DNA from: Anaeromyces robustus
Lineage: Eukaryota > Neocallimastigomycota > Neocallimastigomycetes > Neocallimastigales > Neocallimastigaceae
Direction: 5' to 3'
NCBI GenBank assembly: GCA_002104895.1
Contig: MCFG01000020.1
Coordinates: 150,001-182,500 of the forward strand
DNA: 32,500 nt
Each line of letters starts with the position of its first letter. The stretch's first letter is position 1. Of this stretch, positions 1-10,074 are shown in pieces. The notes under the pieces are model-generated. The model saw only the letters and a program-made list of their open reading frames with translations. It was not told where the DNA came from and did no database searches. A program made the translations under genes and the position numbers.

Positions 1-2
1 GA

Positions 3-42
<40 letters not shown>

Positions 43-44
43 AA
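1..44. repeat. (GAAA)11 microsatellite
   Basis: Eleven uninterrupted GAAA units begin the window, so the array may extend to the left. It abuts the dispersed repeat that starts at about 45. No coding content is visible. Confidence 0.97.
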
Positions 45-376
45 AATAATAATTACAATATTATGCTTTTTTATTATTAAAAAAAAATACATATTTTTAA
101 TTTGTTCATTTATTTATTATGTTATATTATTAAATTTTAGTTCCCTCTATTTCTATTTTGAATTTTTACAACTCTTATTTCATTAATTATATTATTCTAT
201 AATGAAAAAATAAACTTAAAAAGGAAAAAAAATTCTATATAATTTTTTATTTTTTATTTTTTTTTTTTTTTTTAACTTTAATATTTTATTTGATTTGATT
301 TATTATATTTTTTTCTTCATTTTTATCTTTTATATTTTATTTTATTTTATTTTATTTTATTATCTTTCATATTTAA
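45..376 (+). repeat. Dispersed direct repeat, copy A (upstream of AAA-ATPase-like pseudogene)
   Basis: This segment matches 10075-10437 in the same orientation over nearly its whole length, with small indels in homopolymer and TTTTA runs. Shared blocks include AATTACAATATTATGCTTT near the left end, TTTTTAATTTGTTCATTTA, CTCTATTTCTATT, and CATTAATTATATTATTCTAT followed by ATGA. Similarity stops a few bases before the ATG at 380 of the AAA-ATPase-like pseudogene. It may therefore be the promoter/5' leader of that gene family, or the end of a mobile unit. No open frame or target-site duplication is obvious. Confidence 0.75.
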
Positions 377-379
377 GAA

Positions 380-695
380 ATGCCAAAACTACCATATTCA
401 AGTGAAATATATGATAATTTTAATATGAATGACTATTTTCTTTGTTGATTAAACAAAAATGATATCAAAAATAATTAAAGTAAAAGAATGTATATATTTA
501 ATAACACGACCGAGACGGCTTGGAAAAAGCTTAAATTTAAGTATGATCAAAGAGTTCTTTGAAAAACCTTTAAAGAATTCCAATGATAGAAAAAATTTAT
601 TTGATGGATTAGAAGTTTCCAAAGATAGAGAGAGAATATGAAACATTTTCACAAGTATCCTGTAATATATTTAAATCTTAAAGATATTGAAGAAA

Positions 696-738
<43 letters not shown>

Positions 739-845
739 AATTAAAAATCTTAAAGAAGAAATTTCAAATATATTTACGTATCACAAAAATGGAATTAATA
801 TTGAAAAATTAAATGAAAAGCAAAAAATTAAATGGGGTAAAATGG

Positions 846-876
<31 letters not shown>

Positions 877-2440
877 AAAGTAAAAATAGGAGGTTCACTG
901 AAATTTTTATGTAAATGCTTAAAAGTATTTTATAAAAGAAAGTGCATTGTTTTAATTGATGAATATGACCAAATTCTTATGAAAGCTTCAGAAAAAAGTT
1001 ATTATAATGATATATATGATATTATTAAATCATTGTTTTCATCAACATTTAAAGACAATAATACTTTATACTTTGGTATAACTACAGGATGCTTAAATAT
1101 TGGAAAGAAAATTTTATATTCAGGATTTAATAATATCAATGAATGTACATTATTAAATGATATGTATTTTAGTGATTGCTATGGATTTACAAAAGAAGAA
1201 TTAGACAAAACTTTAAATCATTTTGAAATTTCTAATAATATTATAGATAAAATCAAAAAATATTATGATGGGTATTCATGTATTTCTAAAAGAGCTATTA
1301 TTAAAGATTTGTATAATCCTTTTTCTATAATGAATTTTATTAAAGAATTAAAAAAAAAATTGAAGGAAATAATATTAGTAATTTTTAAATTAACAAAATT
1401 ATTGGTTTGACTCAGGAGGTGATAAAATTATTAAAAAAATTATTATTAAAAAAAAAAAACGGATTATTTTATGAAGTAACTTTTTTTTTAAATTTAGTAT
1501 ATGGTAATCCACATAAAGTAATGGTAAATAATTCTTTTAGAATTAAATAATATTTTTTTTAAAAAAAAGAAAAAATAGATGAAAATGGCATATGGTCAGT
1601 TTTATTACATTCTGGATATTTAATTGTAATAGATGAAAATGAATATAAAGAAAGCATTAAAACTATGGATGACCAAATACTTAAAGTAATATCAAATGAA
1701 CTGAAATTACCTAAAGAAAAGTATAAAAATTATAATAATGAAGAAATTATTAATGAATTAAGAAATAAAATAATAAAAAATATAAAAACGAATAATACTG
1801 TTTATGTTAAAATTCCTAATCGAGAAGTTTCCGAAAATTTTTTTGAACTTACCAAACAAGTAATTGATGGCACAAACCCTAATAATAAATTAATAACTAA
1901 TTTTGTTTATGGAATTTTTGAAAAAAGATATAAAAAAAAATAAATGAAAATTTAAGTAAGTTTCTATTAAATTTTAGTCCACATTACATGTTTGTTGATA
2001 AACCCACACATGAGAATGTTTATCAAGTAATGGTAATGCAAATATTTTTATTTTTAAAAGTTGATCATTTAAGAGCGGAAGAAAATAGTGAATATGGTAG
2101 ATTTGATTTTGGATTTCCTAATATAAAAACTAAAAAAATCAATATATTTTAATTGAAATAAAAATTGCTAAATTTGATAATGATAATGATAATAGTAATG
2201 ATGAAGGTGATAATGATGATGATGGTAAAAATATAAAAAAAAAGTGAAAATAAAAATGAAAAAAAAATAATAGAAAAAAGAAAGACATTTTATGAATATT
2301 GTTTAGATGTTATAAAACAAATTGAAAAAAGAAACTATGAGCATAAATATGAAAAAGAAAGTTATGAAACTTTTGTAAAATATGGTATTCCTTTTGAAAA
2401 AAGATGTGAAGTTGCAATGAAAATAGATAAAGTGAAATAG
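380..2440 (+). pseudogene. AAA-ATPase-like / PD-(D/E)XK nuclease family pseudogene
   Basis: This is a decayed copy of the family that pairs an AAA-ATPase-like domain (PF09820 type) with a C-terminal PD-(D/E)XK nuclease-like domain (PF08011 type). The family is abundant in bacteria and, to my knowledge, expanded in anaerobic fungi. Visible in order: an N-terminal MPKLPYSSE start at 380; LITRPRRLGKSLNLSM (P-loop-like GKS) at about 498-545; KYPVIYLNLKDI at about 653-690; Walker B-like VLIDEYD at about 949-970; GITTGCLNIGKKILYSG at about 1075-1125; KKYYDGYS at about 1256-1280; IWSVLLHSGYLIVIDENEY at about 1590-1645; YGRFDFGFPN at about 2094-2123; and the nuclease-like IEIKIAKFD at about 2152-2178. 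It is broken by a frameshift at 432-441 plus an in-frame TAA at 450-452. Further breaks lie near 640, at the 846-874 A-run, near 1345-1410 and near 2150. A-runs of 34 (704-737) and 29 (846-874) bases sit inside the reading frame. Function is assumed lost; the native role of the family is unknown to me. Confidence 0.85.
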
Positions 2441-2505
2441 AAAGATATTTTGCGAAGGATAATAATAATAATAAAAATAATGGAAATAAAAATGATAATA
2501 ATGAA

Positions 2506-2547
<42 letters not shown>

Positions 2548-2974
2548 GGAAATAATAGAAATAAAAGAAAAAGAAATACAATTCAAATAATAAAAAGCAA
2601 TGATAATAATAATAATAATAATAATAATAATGGAAATATCAGGAAAAAGAGGAAAAGGAATGAAGATGAAATGGAAAAAAAAACTATCATGATATTGATA
2701 TTAATAAAAATAATAATAGAAATTATAAACAAAAAAAAGGAAAAATTATATTAGAAGAAATACTATTAAAAGATATAATTTAAGAAGAAGAAAATTGATA
2801 ATATTAAAAATTTAAATCAAAATATTTATTAATTAGTAATAAATAATAAATAAATATATATGAATAAATTGATGAATTAATTACTAATATTCTTATTTAT
2901 CATGTGTAATTTTATATTATTATATAATAATAAATATAAAAAAAAATAAAAAAAAATAAAAAAAAATAAAATAA

Positions 2975-3030
<56 letters not shown>

Positions 3031-4119
3031 GTGAATTAAATTTGTAATATAAAACACATTTCAAAATTCAATAATAATACTTATTAAAATGTTTTTCATG
3101 ATAATTAAATTTTAATAAATTTTAAATAGCGAAAGATTTTTCCATAAATAATAATAAAAACAAAATTTTATAAATAACATTTTATTGTTAAAATAAATTT
3201 GACTTGAAAATATTTCATTATAAATAATATTTTTTATTTATAATGTAATATTACTATTATTTTTAAAAATATTAATTATATTAATATGATTTATAATAAT
3301 AATTATAATAATACAAATAATAAAAATTTATTTATTTATTTATTTATTTAATAATTTATTTTTATTATGATAATTAATATTGATGGAAGTTTATTAATAT
3401 TAAAACTAATGGATATTCTTTTTTACAACTCTCTTTGTTCTCTCTCTTTCAGATTCATATATTGCTATTAAAACGAAAATAATATTAAATTAGAATTTTA
3501 TCTATTATTTATTATTAATTATTATGAAATAAAAAAAAAATAAAAAAAAAAAAAATAAAAAAAAAAAATAAAATAAAATAAATTGAAATAGATTTATTAT
3601 TTTATATATTACTATAAATATGTAATATATATATATCAATATATAGTTATTTGATTTATTATTTTAAATGCATGGTTATGGTTTAGTTTTTTTTATAATT
3701 ATTAGATTAATGTATTCATGGTTTGTTTTATTTTATTACTACATTTATATATGATTTGATTTGTTTTATTTTGTTTTGTTTTGTTTTGTATATTATTTAT
3801 ATAATGATTTGTTTATTATCTCTATAGCGATATTTTAATACATTTGTTTCATTTTTTACTAAATAAATATAAGTAATTATATATATATATATATATATAT
3901 AATTTGTCTATTGTTTATTATGTATGATTTTTCTAATATTTATTATGTATGATTTGTTTTTTTTTTATTATTATTATTATTATATATAATATTTATGATG
4001 TACAGACATTTTTTTTTATTATATTTATTTAAATTAAATATTGTATTTGAAATATATTTAAAATTTTTGCATTTTTTTATAATTGAAAAGAAAGTTAAAC
4101 TGAATATTAATTTATTTAG

Positions 4120-4205
4120 ATGAATATGACCGCTAATGCGAATGCTATGAATTCAATTAAAACGAAAAGCAGAGCTAGTTGATTTAGTTGCAGAAGATAA
4201 TAATT
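4120..4205 (+). other. Short GC-richer, coding-like patch (possible gene relic)
   Basis: An 86-base island stands out from its surroundings by base composition. From the ATG at 4120 it reads MNMTANANAMNSIKTKSRAS then stop. One frame over, the last part reads KRKAELVDLVAEDNN then stop, which looks more like real protein than the flanks. A single-base indel would join the two. I cannot assign a family, and it may be a fragment of a lost gene. Confidence 0.3.
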
Positions 4206-4563
4206 AAATAATTATTAAATAATAATAATAAATAATAAATAATAATAAATAATAATAAATAATAATAAAAAATAATAAATAATAATAAGTAGTAATAAAT
4301 AATAATAAATAATAATTTTAAATTTTAAAATATTTAAAAAAAAAAAATTATAAATAATTATATTCAAATAAAATTTTTTGATCAAAATAAAGAATATTCT
4401 ATTTTAAATAAGAGAAATAATTTTAATTTATTTTACACACATAATTAATTTATTTTTTCAAATTTTAACTGATCAAAATAGAAATAAATATGTTTAATCT
4501 CTTATCAATAAATTTATTTAATAAAAATATAAAATAATATATGTATAATTTAAATATAATATA

Positions 4564-4710
4564 TGAATAATAAAAGAAATTAATTAGTTAAAAAATATTT
4601 TTTTTTGATATAAATAAAAAGAAAAAGTATTTTTGAAATGGATAATTGAAAGTGAAATTTATTTTATAAAAAATAATAATTATAAAAAAAAATATTTACA
4701 TAAATACATA

Positions 4711-4722
<12 letters not shown>
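4564..4722 (+). repeat. Direct repeat flanking the ankyrin gene, left copy
   Basis: It is about 160 bp and matches 7024-7172 in the same orientation. Shared blocks include TGAATAATAAAAGAAA, TTAATTAGTTAAA, AAATAAAAAGAAAAAGTATT, TTGAAATGGA, AATTGAAAGTGAAA, ATTTTATAAAAAATAATAAT and ATATTTACATAAATACATAA. It lies about 330 bases before the ankyrin start codon, so it may be the upstream region of that gene. Both copies run into AAT repeats on the right. Confidence 0.8.
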
Positions 4723-4742
<20 letters not shown>

Positions 4743-5047
4743 CACATTTAAATTTATAAATTTATATTGAAAAATAAAGATTTAATTTTTAATTTCTAAT
4801 CTATTTTTATCCAACTCTGACATTTATTATATTTGATATTTAAATTCTAAGTTAATTTATTTAACATTTAAATATAACAATTATTATTAAAAATATAATT
4901 AATATTTAAAAATATTTACTATCAAACAAATTACTTTTTTTTGTAAAAAAAAACATATATATATATAAATATCAATTTTGAATAAAAAAAATAAAATAAA
5001 ATAAAATTTAAAAATAAAAATTAAAAATATATATATAATAATTAATA

Positions 5048-6720
5048 ATGAATATGAATGTAAACAATGATAATGTCAATAAACATAAAACAAAAAAAAA
5101 TGACAATGGAAATTTAATTCAATTATATTTAAGTGCCATTGATAGCAAAGATAAAGAAAAAATAAAAATTTTATATAATGAAAATAATAATAATATCGAA
5201 AATGATATTATTCTTGAAATATACAACAAAAACAAATTAAATTCTGAAAAATTAGAGTTTATTTTAGATAATTGTACAGCATATCTCAATATTTAATGAA
5301 ACTAGGAACTGATATAAAAAAAGAAAATAGGTCTGGTGAGACACCTATATTTAAAGCCTGCACCAGTGGAAATCTAAATTTAGTAAAATATTTAGTGGAA
5401 CAAGGAGCAGATATATATAAAGAAAACACTAGTGGTGAAACTTTATTATTTAGTGCATGTGAAGGTGAAAATGAAGATAGATGCAAAGATATAGTAGAAT
5501 ATTTAGTAGAACATGGAGTAGATATAAATAGTGGTAGAACTGCATTATTCAGTGCATGTAAAAGAGGACACAAAAATTTAGTAAAATATTTAGTGGAACA
5601 AGGAGCAGATATAAATAAAGAAGATAAATATGGTTCGACTCCATTATTTAGTGCATTATGGAATGAAGACGAAAATATCATAAAATATTTAGTGGAACAA
5701 GGAGCAGATATAAATAAAGAAGACAATGAGGGTTGGACTCCATTATTTAGTGCATGTGAAAGAGGATACGAAAATGTAGTAAAATATTTAGTGGAAAAAG
5801 GAGCAAATATAAATAAAAAAAACAATGATGGTTGGACTCCGTTATTAAGTGCATGTAATATGGGATGTGAAAATATAATAAAATATTTAGTGGAAAAGGG
5901 AGCAAATATAAATAAAGAAAACAATGATGGTTGGACTCCGTTATTAAGTGCATGTAATAGGGAATGTGAAAATATAATAAAATATTTAGTGGAAAAAGGA
6001 GCAGATATAAATAAAGAAAACAATGATGGATGGACTCCTTTACTCAGTGCATGTGAAAATGGATTGGAAAATATAGTAAAATATTTAGTGGAACAAGGAG
6101 CGGATATAAATAAAGAAGATAATGATGATGATACTCCATTAATTGTTGCATGTGATTTTGGATGCGAAAATATAGTAAAATATTTAGTGGAAAAAGGAGC
6201 AAATATAAATAAAGAAGACAATGATGGTGTAACTCCATTATTTAGTGCAATAGAAAATCCATTTTTGTTTAGTAGATATATGGATGGACTCGAAAATATA
6301 GTAAAATATTTAGTGGAAAAAGGAGCAGATATAAATAAAGAAAACAATGATGGTTGGACTCCTTTATTCAGTGCAAGTTATAATGGATACGAAGATATAG
6401 TAGAATATTTAGTAGAGAAAAGAGCAGATATAAATAAAGAAAACAATGATGGTTGGACTCCATTATTCAGTGCAAGTTATAATGGATACGAAGATATAGT
6501 AGAATATTTAGTAGAAAAAGGAGCAGATATAAATAAAGAAAACAATGATAGTTGGACTCCGTTATTCAGTGCATGTGTAAATGGATGCGAAACTATAGTA
6601 AAATATTTAGTGAAACAAGGAGCAGATATAAATAAAGAAGATAAATATGGTAAAACTCCATTAAGTATAGCACGTGATAATGAAAATGAAAATATAGTCA
6701 ACTATTTAATTAACAATTAA
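5048..6720 (+). CDS. Ankyrin-repeat protein, frame-broken near the N-terminus
   Basis: A first open frame (5048-5296, 82 residues, Asn/Lys-rich) ends with LEFILDNCTAYLNI. A second frame, open from the TTG at 5272 and with its first ATG at 5296, runs to 6720. The first stop and the second ATG overlap as TAATG (5294-5298). The second part holds 14 tandem ankyrin repeats of about 33 residues (99 bases), typified by DGWTPLFSAC and IVKYLVEKGADINKENN. Repeat 2 has a 4-residue insert, repeat 3 lacks the inter-repeat loop, repeat 10 has a 9-residue insert, and the last unit is a short cap ending NYLINN. No transmembrane or catalytic domain is visible. Ankyrin arrays bind other proteins, but the partner is unknown. 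The frame change suggests a deletion within the N-terminal module, so the locus may be a pseudogene or may now encode only the repeats from 5296. No intron is evident in the array. Confidence 0.8.
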
Positions 6721-7023
6721 TTAATTAATTAATTAATAAAAAAAAAAAAAAGATAAATAGTTTTTGAATAATAACAATAATAATCTATTAAGAATTAATA
6801 AATAAAATAAATTAGATTCAAAAAATTTAGTGTAATTTTTATTAATATTATATTATTATATGATTAATAAATATAATAATTTGAATATTTATATATTTAA
6901 TATAATATAAAAAACCATTATTAAAATTGTTATTATTTTTTATAAATATATATTTATTATTTTTATATTATTTATATTAATAAAATATAAAAAAATACTT
7001 ATTTTGGAAATTAAAATATTAAC
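6721..7023. other. AT-rich 3' flank of the ankyrin gene
   Basis: Begins with (TTAA)n directly after the stop codon, then a short A-run and plain AT-rich sequence. No gene or recognised signal is visible. Confidence 0.6.
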
Positions 7024-7172
7024 TTGAATAATAAAAGAAAATTAATTAGTTAAATAAATAAAAAGAAAAAGTATTTTTTGAAATGGAGAATTGAAAGTGA
7101 AAATTATTTTATAAAAAATAATAATAATTATAAAAAAAAAAAAATATTTACATAAATACATAAATAATAATA
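7024..7172 (+). repeat. Direct repeat flanking the ankyrin gene, right copy
   Basis: This is the second copy of the 4564-4722 segment, in the same orientation and differing by a few substitutions and small indels. It is not followed by an ankyrin start. Within about 15 bases of its right end the RPB2-like relic begins, cut off in mid-protein. The repeat end is therefore at or very near a rearrangement junction. Confidence 0.8.
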
Positions 7173-7185
7173 ATTTATAATAATA

Positions 7186-9000
7186 TCAGGTATAATGCCC
7201 GATTCAGAAAAAGGTAATAAATGTTCAGGGATATATACCACCGATTACACCTTTTTGAGAATATCTGCTTGTAAATTTATCACCTATCTGTGGTTTGTAA
7301 ATATGGTAAGCATTTAATAAATAATATTTAGATTGTAATAAAGTATTTGAACTATAAATATCGACTGATTTAATTCTCATAGGTTTCCTAAAAATGTTAT
7401 TAATATTTAAGACATTATTATTATATAATTTAAAACAATATCATCATTATTTATAGATAATCCATGAGAAGGTAAAGGATTAAATTTATTACCAACTAAA
7501 TAATCAGCGAAAATATTTTTACCAATAACTTTATCATTAGATTTAAAATGTTTATAACTAGGAAATAAAATTTTTTCTTTATTAATGATTTTTTTTTGAT
7601 TACGTATTTTAATATTTCTAAATAAACCTCTTCTTATGCTACCTTCATTAAATATAACACTCTCTTCTTGATTATTACCCATAGCAATAATAGCTATTAC
7701 AACATTATGACCGGAAGCAATTCTATTATTATTTAAATTTAGACAATCATTAAAATTTTTTATACTATATTTTTTAAACTATAATTTTTATTATAATAAA
7801 ACATTTTATTATTATAAATAATATTATAAAAAATGTTTTTATAAATAGAATCAGTAGCATATAATAAATATCTAGAATTATCAGTTAAATAATTTAAATA
7901 ATCTTTATCATTAGTCATAGATTGTTTAGCCATATTAGATTGGAAAAATAATCTAGGAACATGATTATTTCCAGGAAAAGGAGATATTACACTTGAAAAA
8001 CCAAATACTATATTAGGATCTAATTCTAAATAATTTGAATGATTTTCATTAATATCTACTAAATCTATATAATCTGGTAAATTACCATTTAATATATATT
8101 GTTTATAAAAATCTATAAAATTATATTTTATATTTTTATAATTTAAAATCATAGGTCTTAACAATCTTCCTTCATCAGAAAAAAATTGTAAAGAATAATT
8201 ATTTACTATAAAACTTAAATATTTATTAGATTTTTTATATTGGTATAATTCATTAATAAAATCATTTTCATTATTAAAAATAAAACCAACAAATTTAGAA
8301 TTATATGTTATAAATTTTAATTGATTATTATTAAGTATTTTTATATAATTTATAATAAAATTATTTTCAATTAAATTTTTAACAAAATACCTGTCAAATA
8401 AATTATTTAAATTAATTTCTATATAAGGTGATATTATTGTTGTAACAGATAAATATTTTATTAAACCAACTTCTTTAGATTCAGGAGTTTCAAAAGGATA
8501 ATAATAACCAAAAGTTTTAGAATTTATTTTTCTAATATCAAGTTTAATGATTCATTGTTAAATGATAATTTCAATTTTCTAACATGAGAAATTTTATCTA
8601 ATATAGATCTTTTACTAAAATTTTGAATAGCATTATCAGTCAATTCTCTATAATAAGAATATATACTTCCTCTTTTAGTATTAGTAATTAAAGTATTACC
8701 AATAATTCTTAAATCTTTAATTATTTTTAATTGATCATTCTTATTATATTTTTTGTTTAGAATTTTATTAATACCTTTATAAATAAATCTTCTAAATATA
8801 TAAGGATAAGTATCTATTTTTTTATTTAGATAAGGATTCGTAATAATATTTTTATCACCTAATAAATTTCCAATAATTAGAATGTAAATAAACTCTTGAG
8901 AAATAGAATCATTATTAAAATTATTAATAATTAATAGAGTATTTTTCATAAAATAATTTTTATATGTAGAACAAAATATTTTTTCATTTGTTATAAACAA
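7186..9000 (-). pseudogene. RNA polymerase second-largest-subunit (RPB2-like) relic, probably viral or plasmid derived
   Basis: The minus strand carries the central part of a multisubunit RNA polymerase second-largest (beta-like) subunit, in the correct order but in several frames. Recognisable pieces are: NPYLNKKIDTYPYIFRRF (counterpart of the NKR(I/V)D(T/L)xG region) near 8780-8840; LDKISHVRKLKLSF near 8565-8608; YPFETPESKEVGLIKYLS near 8450-8505; DEGRLLRPMI near 8150-8180; PNIVFGFSSVISPFPGNNH near 7955-8015; QSNMAKQSM near 7917-7945; GNNQEESVIFNEGSIRRGLF near 7620-7680; PQIGDKFTSRYSQKG (counterpart of GDKFASRHGQKG) near 7245-7293; and LPFSESGIIPDIIIN near 7186-7215. Frame breaks fall near 8527, 7770, 7430 and 7228. 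The first third and the C-terminal anchor/clamp of a normal subunit are absent. The sequence looks too divergent for a host Pol I, II or III subunit. A large DNA virus or a cytoplasmic linear plasmid are candidate donors, and I cannot choose between them without a tree. Confidence 0.88.
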
Positions 9001-9011
9001 AATAATATAAT

Positions 9012-9146
9012 AAATAAATAAATAAATAAATATTATATAATTAAATAAATAACTATATAATAAATAAATAAATATTATATAATTAAATAAATAAGTATAT
9101 AATAAATAAATAAATATTATATAATTAAATAAATAACTATATAATA
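9012..9146 (+). repeat. Tandem repeat, about 3 copies of a 42-bp unit
   Basis: Three consecutive near-identical units of about 42 bases, each an (AAAT)n start followed by ATTATATAATTAAATAAATA and ACTATAT (GTATAT in the middle unit). The array starts within about 15 bases of the point where the RPB2-like relic is truncated, so it marks the other boundary of that fragment. Confidence 0.85.
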
Positions 9147-9350
9147 ATATTTATAATATTATTTTACTGCTCGAGAATATTAAAAAGTTATTGTGAATTT
9201 TTGATATATAAAATATGGTGAATATGGATTTAAAAAAATTTTTTTTTATATACACTACTTTTGATAGTAATGGTACAACAAAAATTTTTTCATTAGAATG
9301 AATTATTAATAAAAATTAAACAAAATAATAATAAATAAATAAATAATTAA

Positions 9351-9415
<65 letters not shown>

Positions 9416-10074
9416 TATTTATTTATTATTTTACTGCTCGTGAATAAATTTTGGAGTATTAAATTTATAATATTGTAAGTGCTTTGACATATTGTGAAAA
9501 ATACTGTAAGTTTTCAAATATTAAAAAATATCTGAATACATATTGTGATTATATTTTTTTTTTATTTTTTTTTGTTTTGTTTACTTTTTTATATTATAAT
9601 TAAAAACTTTATTTATATATATATATTTTTTGTTTATTTTGTACTTATCTTTATTTTTATTATTTTCTTTTATTTTTTAGTAATTTTTAATTATATAGTT
9701 TCATTAAAAAATAAAAATTACTTAAATAATAATGAATAGATGGAAATATTTAATAAAAAAAAAAAAATAAATTCAGAATATAATAAATAAATGTATATTT
9801 AAATAAATAAATATAAATAAATTAGTTATATAACAAAACAAATATATACTGATTTTAAATAAAATAAATTCCCAAGAATAGTTTTTACTTTATTTTAAAT
9901 ATAAATAATTTATTTTTAAAAAAAAATTTATCATTTTTTTTCAAAAAAAAAAAAAAAAAAAAGGAAAAAAACTCAAAAGAATATTATTAATATAAATAAA
10001 AATAAAAAATATATATTTATATATCTTAAAACAACTTCTAAATAAATAAAAAATAAATTCAAAAAAAAAAAATT
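9147..10074. other. AT-rich spacer with AAAT array and a small duplicated motif
   Basis: No convincing gene. It contains an (AAAT)n array at about 9350-9409. The 15-base word TTATTTTACTGCTCG occurs twice (9159-9173 and 9426-9440), each time followed by (A/T)GAATA. A minus-strand stretch at about 9150-9315 stays open for some 55 codons (it includes NEKIFVVPLLSKVVYI), but it cannot be tied to a family. Long hydrophobic translations here come from poly-T and AT runs. Confidence 0.6.

Larger units (their letters stand above)
2445..5047. other. Non-coding AT-rich stretch with AAT/ATA microsatellites
   Basis: After the pseudogene the sequence becomes AAT-rich low complexity (about 2456-2640, with an (AAT)n run at 2977-3026). 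It then continues as plain AT-rich DNA with an ATA-type array at about 4196-4312, an AT dinucleotide run near 3880-3901 and TTTTG units near 3765-3788. Apart from the small coding-like patch at 4120-4205 and the direct repeat at 4564-4722, I see no gene, RNA or conserved motif here. Confidence 0.7.

Noticed and set aside
5286-6347. Long minus-strand open frame opposite the ankyrin gene
   Set aside because: It is the antisense shadow of the 99-base repeats and has no independent domain. The plus-strand ankyrin pattern explains it.
9150-9318. Minus-strand stretch of about 55 open codons as the missing N-terminus of the RPB2-like relic
   Set aside because: Its residues (NEKIFVVPLLSKVVYI) do not match a motif I can place in the subunit, and the tandem repeat separates it from the relic.
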